Source: JAWVZU01 sp033722075 (GTDB lineage: Bacteria; Pseudomonadota; Gammaproteobacteria; Xanthomonadales; SZUA-38). From it: a stretch of DNA of 6,437 bases. The stretch covers positions 1-6,437 of the forward strand of contig JAWVZU010000227.1 of NCBI GenBank assembly GCA_033722075.1, in the 5' to 3' direction. Each line of letters begins with the position of its first letter. Position 1 is the stretch's first letter. Shown in pieces: positions 5,841-6,437 of this stretch. The position numbers and the translations under genes were made by a program. The notes below the pieces were generated by a model. That model saw only the letters and a list, made by a program, of their open reading frames with translations. It ran no database searches and was not told the DNA's origin.

Positions 5841-5892
5841 GGGCGCAGAACCCTGGATTTCCCCGAGTGAAGCACTCACCCACAAGATCCGC

Positions 5893-6437
5893 TTACAGGG
5901 AGAAGTACTGGTCGAACTCGCAGGGGTGCGTACTCATGCGGAGCTTGGTGACTTCGTTCATCTTCAGCGCGATGTAGCCGTTGATCATGTCGTCGGTGAA
6001 TACCCCGCCTGCGGTGAGGAACTCGCGGTCTTCGTCCAGCGCCGCCAGGGCCTGGTCCAGCGCATGGCAGACCCGCGGGATGTCCCGCTCTTCCTCGGGC
6101 GGGAGGTCGTACAGGTCCTTGTCCATCGGCGCGCCGGGATCGATCTTGTTGCGGATGCCGTCGAGACCGGCCATCAGCATCGATGCGAAGGTGAAATAGG
6201 GATTGCCGCAGGAATCGCCGAAACGGACCTCGATCCGCCGTGCCTTCGGGTTGGACACGTAGGGGATCCGGCAGGAAGCAGAGCGGTTTCGGTTCGAGTA
6301 GGCCAGCAGCACCGGCGCCTCGAAGCCCGGAACGAGCCGCTTGTAGCTGTTGGTCGACGCGTTGGCAAAGGCGTTCAGTGCGCGGGCATGCTTGAAGATC
6401 CCGCCGATATAGTGGAGCGCCGTTTCCGACAGTCCAC
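5893..6437 (-). CDS. glnA: Glutamine synthetase type I, C-terminal 180 residues (runs off right edge)
   Basis: The visible part begins GLSETALHYIGGIFKHARAL and ends CEFDQYFSL. It is the C-terminal third of the dodecameric GSI enzyme, which makes glutamine from glutamate, ammonia and ATP. Diagnostic segments are NSYKRLVPGFEAPV, the active-site stretch SNRNRSASCRIP, RRIEVRFGDSCGNPYFTFASMLMAGLDGI, and the adenylylation loop KDLYDLPPEE. The Tyr codon of that loop is at 6111-6109 and corresponds to Tyr397 of the E. coli enzyme, so this is the GSI-beta form regulated by GlnE adenylylation. The C-terminus is standard. The promoter region, where NtrC sites would be expected, lies outside the window. 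Cys appears where many homologues have Ile or Val in SASxRIP; this looks like ordinary variation. Confidence 0.97.
   Translation of the reverse strand, partial: GLSETALHYIGGIFKHARALNAFANASTNSYKRLVPGFEAPVLLAYSNRNRSASCRIPYVSNPKARRIEVRFGDSCGNPYFTFASMLMAGLDGIRNKIDPGAPMDKDLYDLPPEEERDIPRVCHALDQALAALDEDREFLTAGGVFTDDMINGYIALKMNEVTKLRMSTHPCEFDQYFSL

Noticed and set aside
4133..5875. Long 580-residue version of NtrB starting at 5875
   Set aside because: The extra N-terminal 240 residues are an out-of-frame reading of the DUF4124 gene and the glnA terminator region; the PAS domain and family length place the start near 5155.
5865..5877. Small inverted repeat GAGTG-AAG-CACTC between the glnA stop and the terminator
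   Set aside because: Only five pairs with a three-base loop and no U-tract; too short to call beside the much stronger hairpin at 5815-5838.

Overview
The window looks like the chromosome of a GC-rich gammaproteobacterium. The proteins read most like those of the Chromatiales/Ectothiorhodospiraceae type, but that placement is an inference from gene content and protein flavour, not from a search. Codon use looks uniform, and I see no mobile element, tRNA, rRNA or CRISPR array. Coding density is very high, with only two gaps longer than 100 bases.

Right part (about 2750-6437, all minus strand): a nitrogen-control block. The C-terminal 180 residues of glutamine synthetase (glnA) are followed by a strong intrinsic terminator with a UUCG tetraloop. 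Next come a small exported DUF4124 protein, the histidine kinase NtrB (glnL) and the sigma54 activator NtrC (glnG). DUF4124, ntrB and ntrC are tightly packed (17-base gap, then 8-base overlap) and probably form one transcript. The kinase and regulator pair would sense the PII/glutamine state and control glnA and other sigma54 promoters. GlnA carries the tyrosine used for adenylylation control.

Middle (1453-2526, minus): a 357-residue HD-fold protein whose motifs match, in order, the catalytic signature of class I (eukaryotic-type) cyclic nucleotide phosphodiesterases, with one usually conserved histidine replaced by glutamine. It is the least ordinary gene here. A 225-base gap separates it from ntrC, so it may have its own promoter.

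Left part (1-1478): dtd (D-aminoacyl-tRNA deacylase, plus strand) overlaps the phosphodiesterase-like gene tail to tail by 26 bases. It faces an LpxL/HtrB-type acyltransferase gene head to head. The two start codons interlock in one CATG inside a perfect 10-base palindrome, leaving no intergenic space. The acyltransferase gene overlaps the start of hemW (radical SAM, heme-related) by one base, and hemW runs off the left edge.

Most of the window is conserved housekeeping and nitrogen-regulation content. I see no evidence for an entirely new system. The points deserving a second look are the phosphodiesterase-like protein, the shared-start divergent pair and the envelope protein placed ahead of ntrBC.
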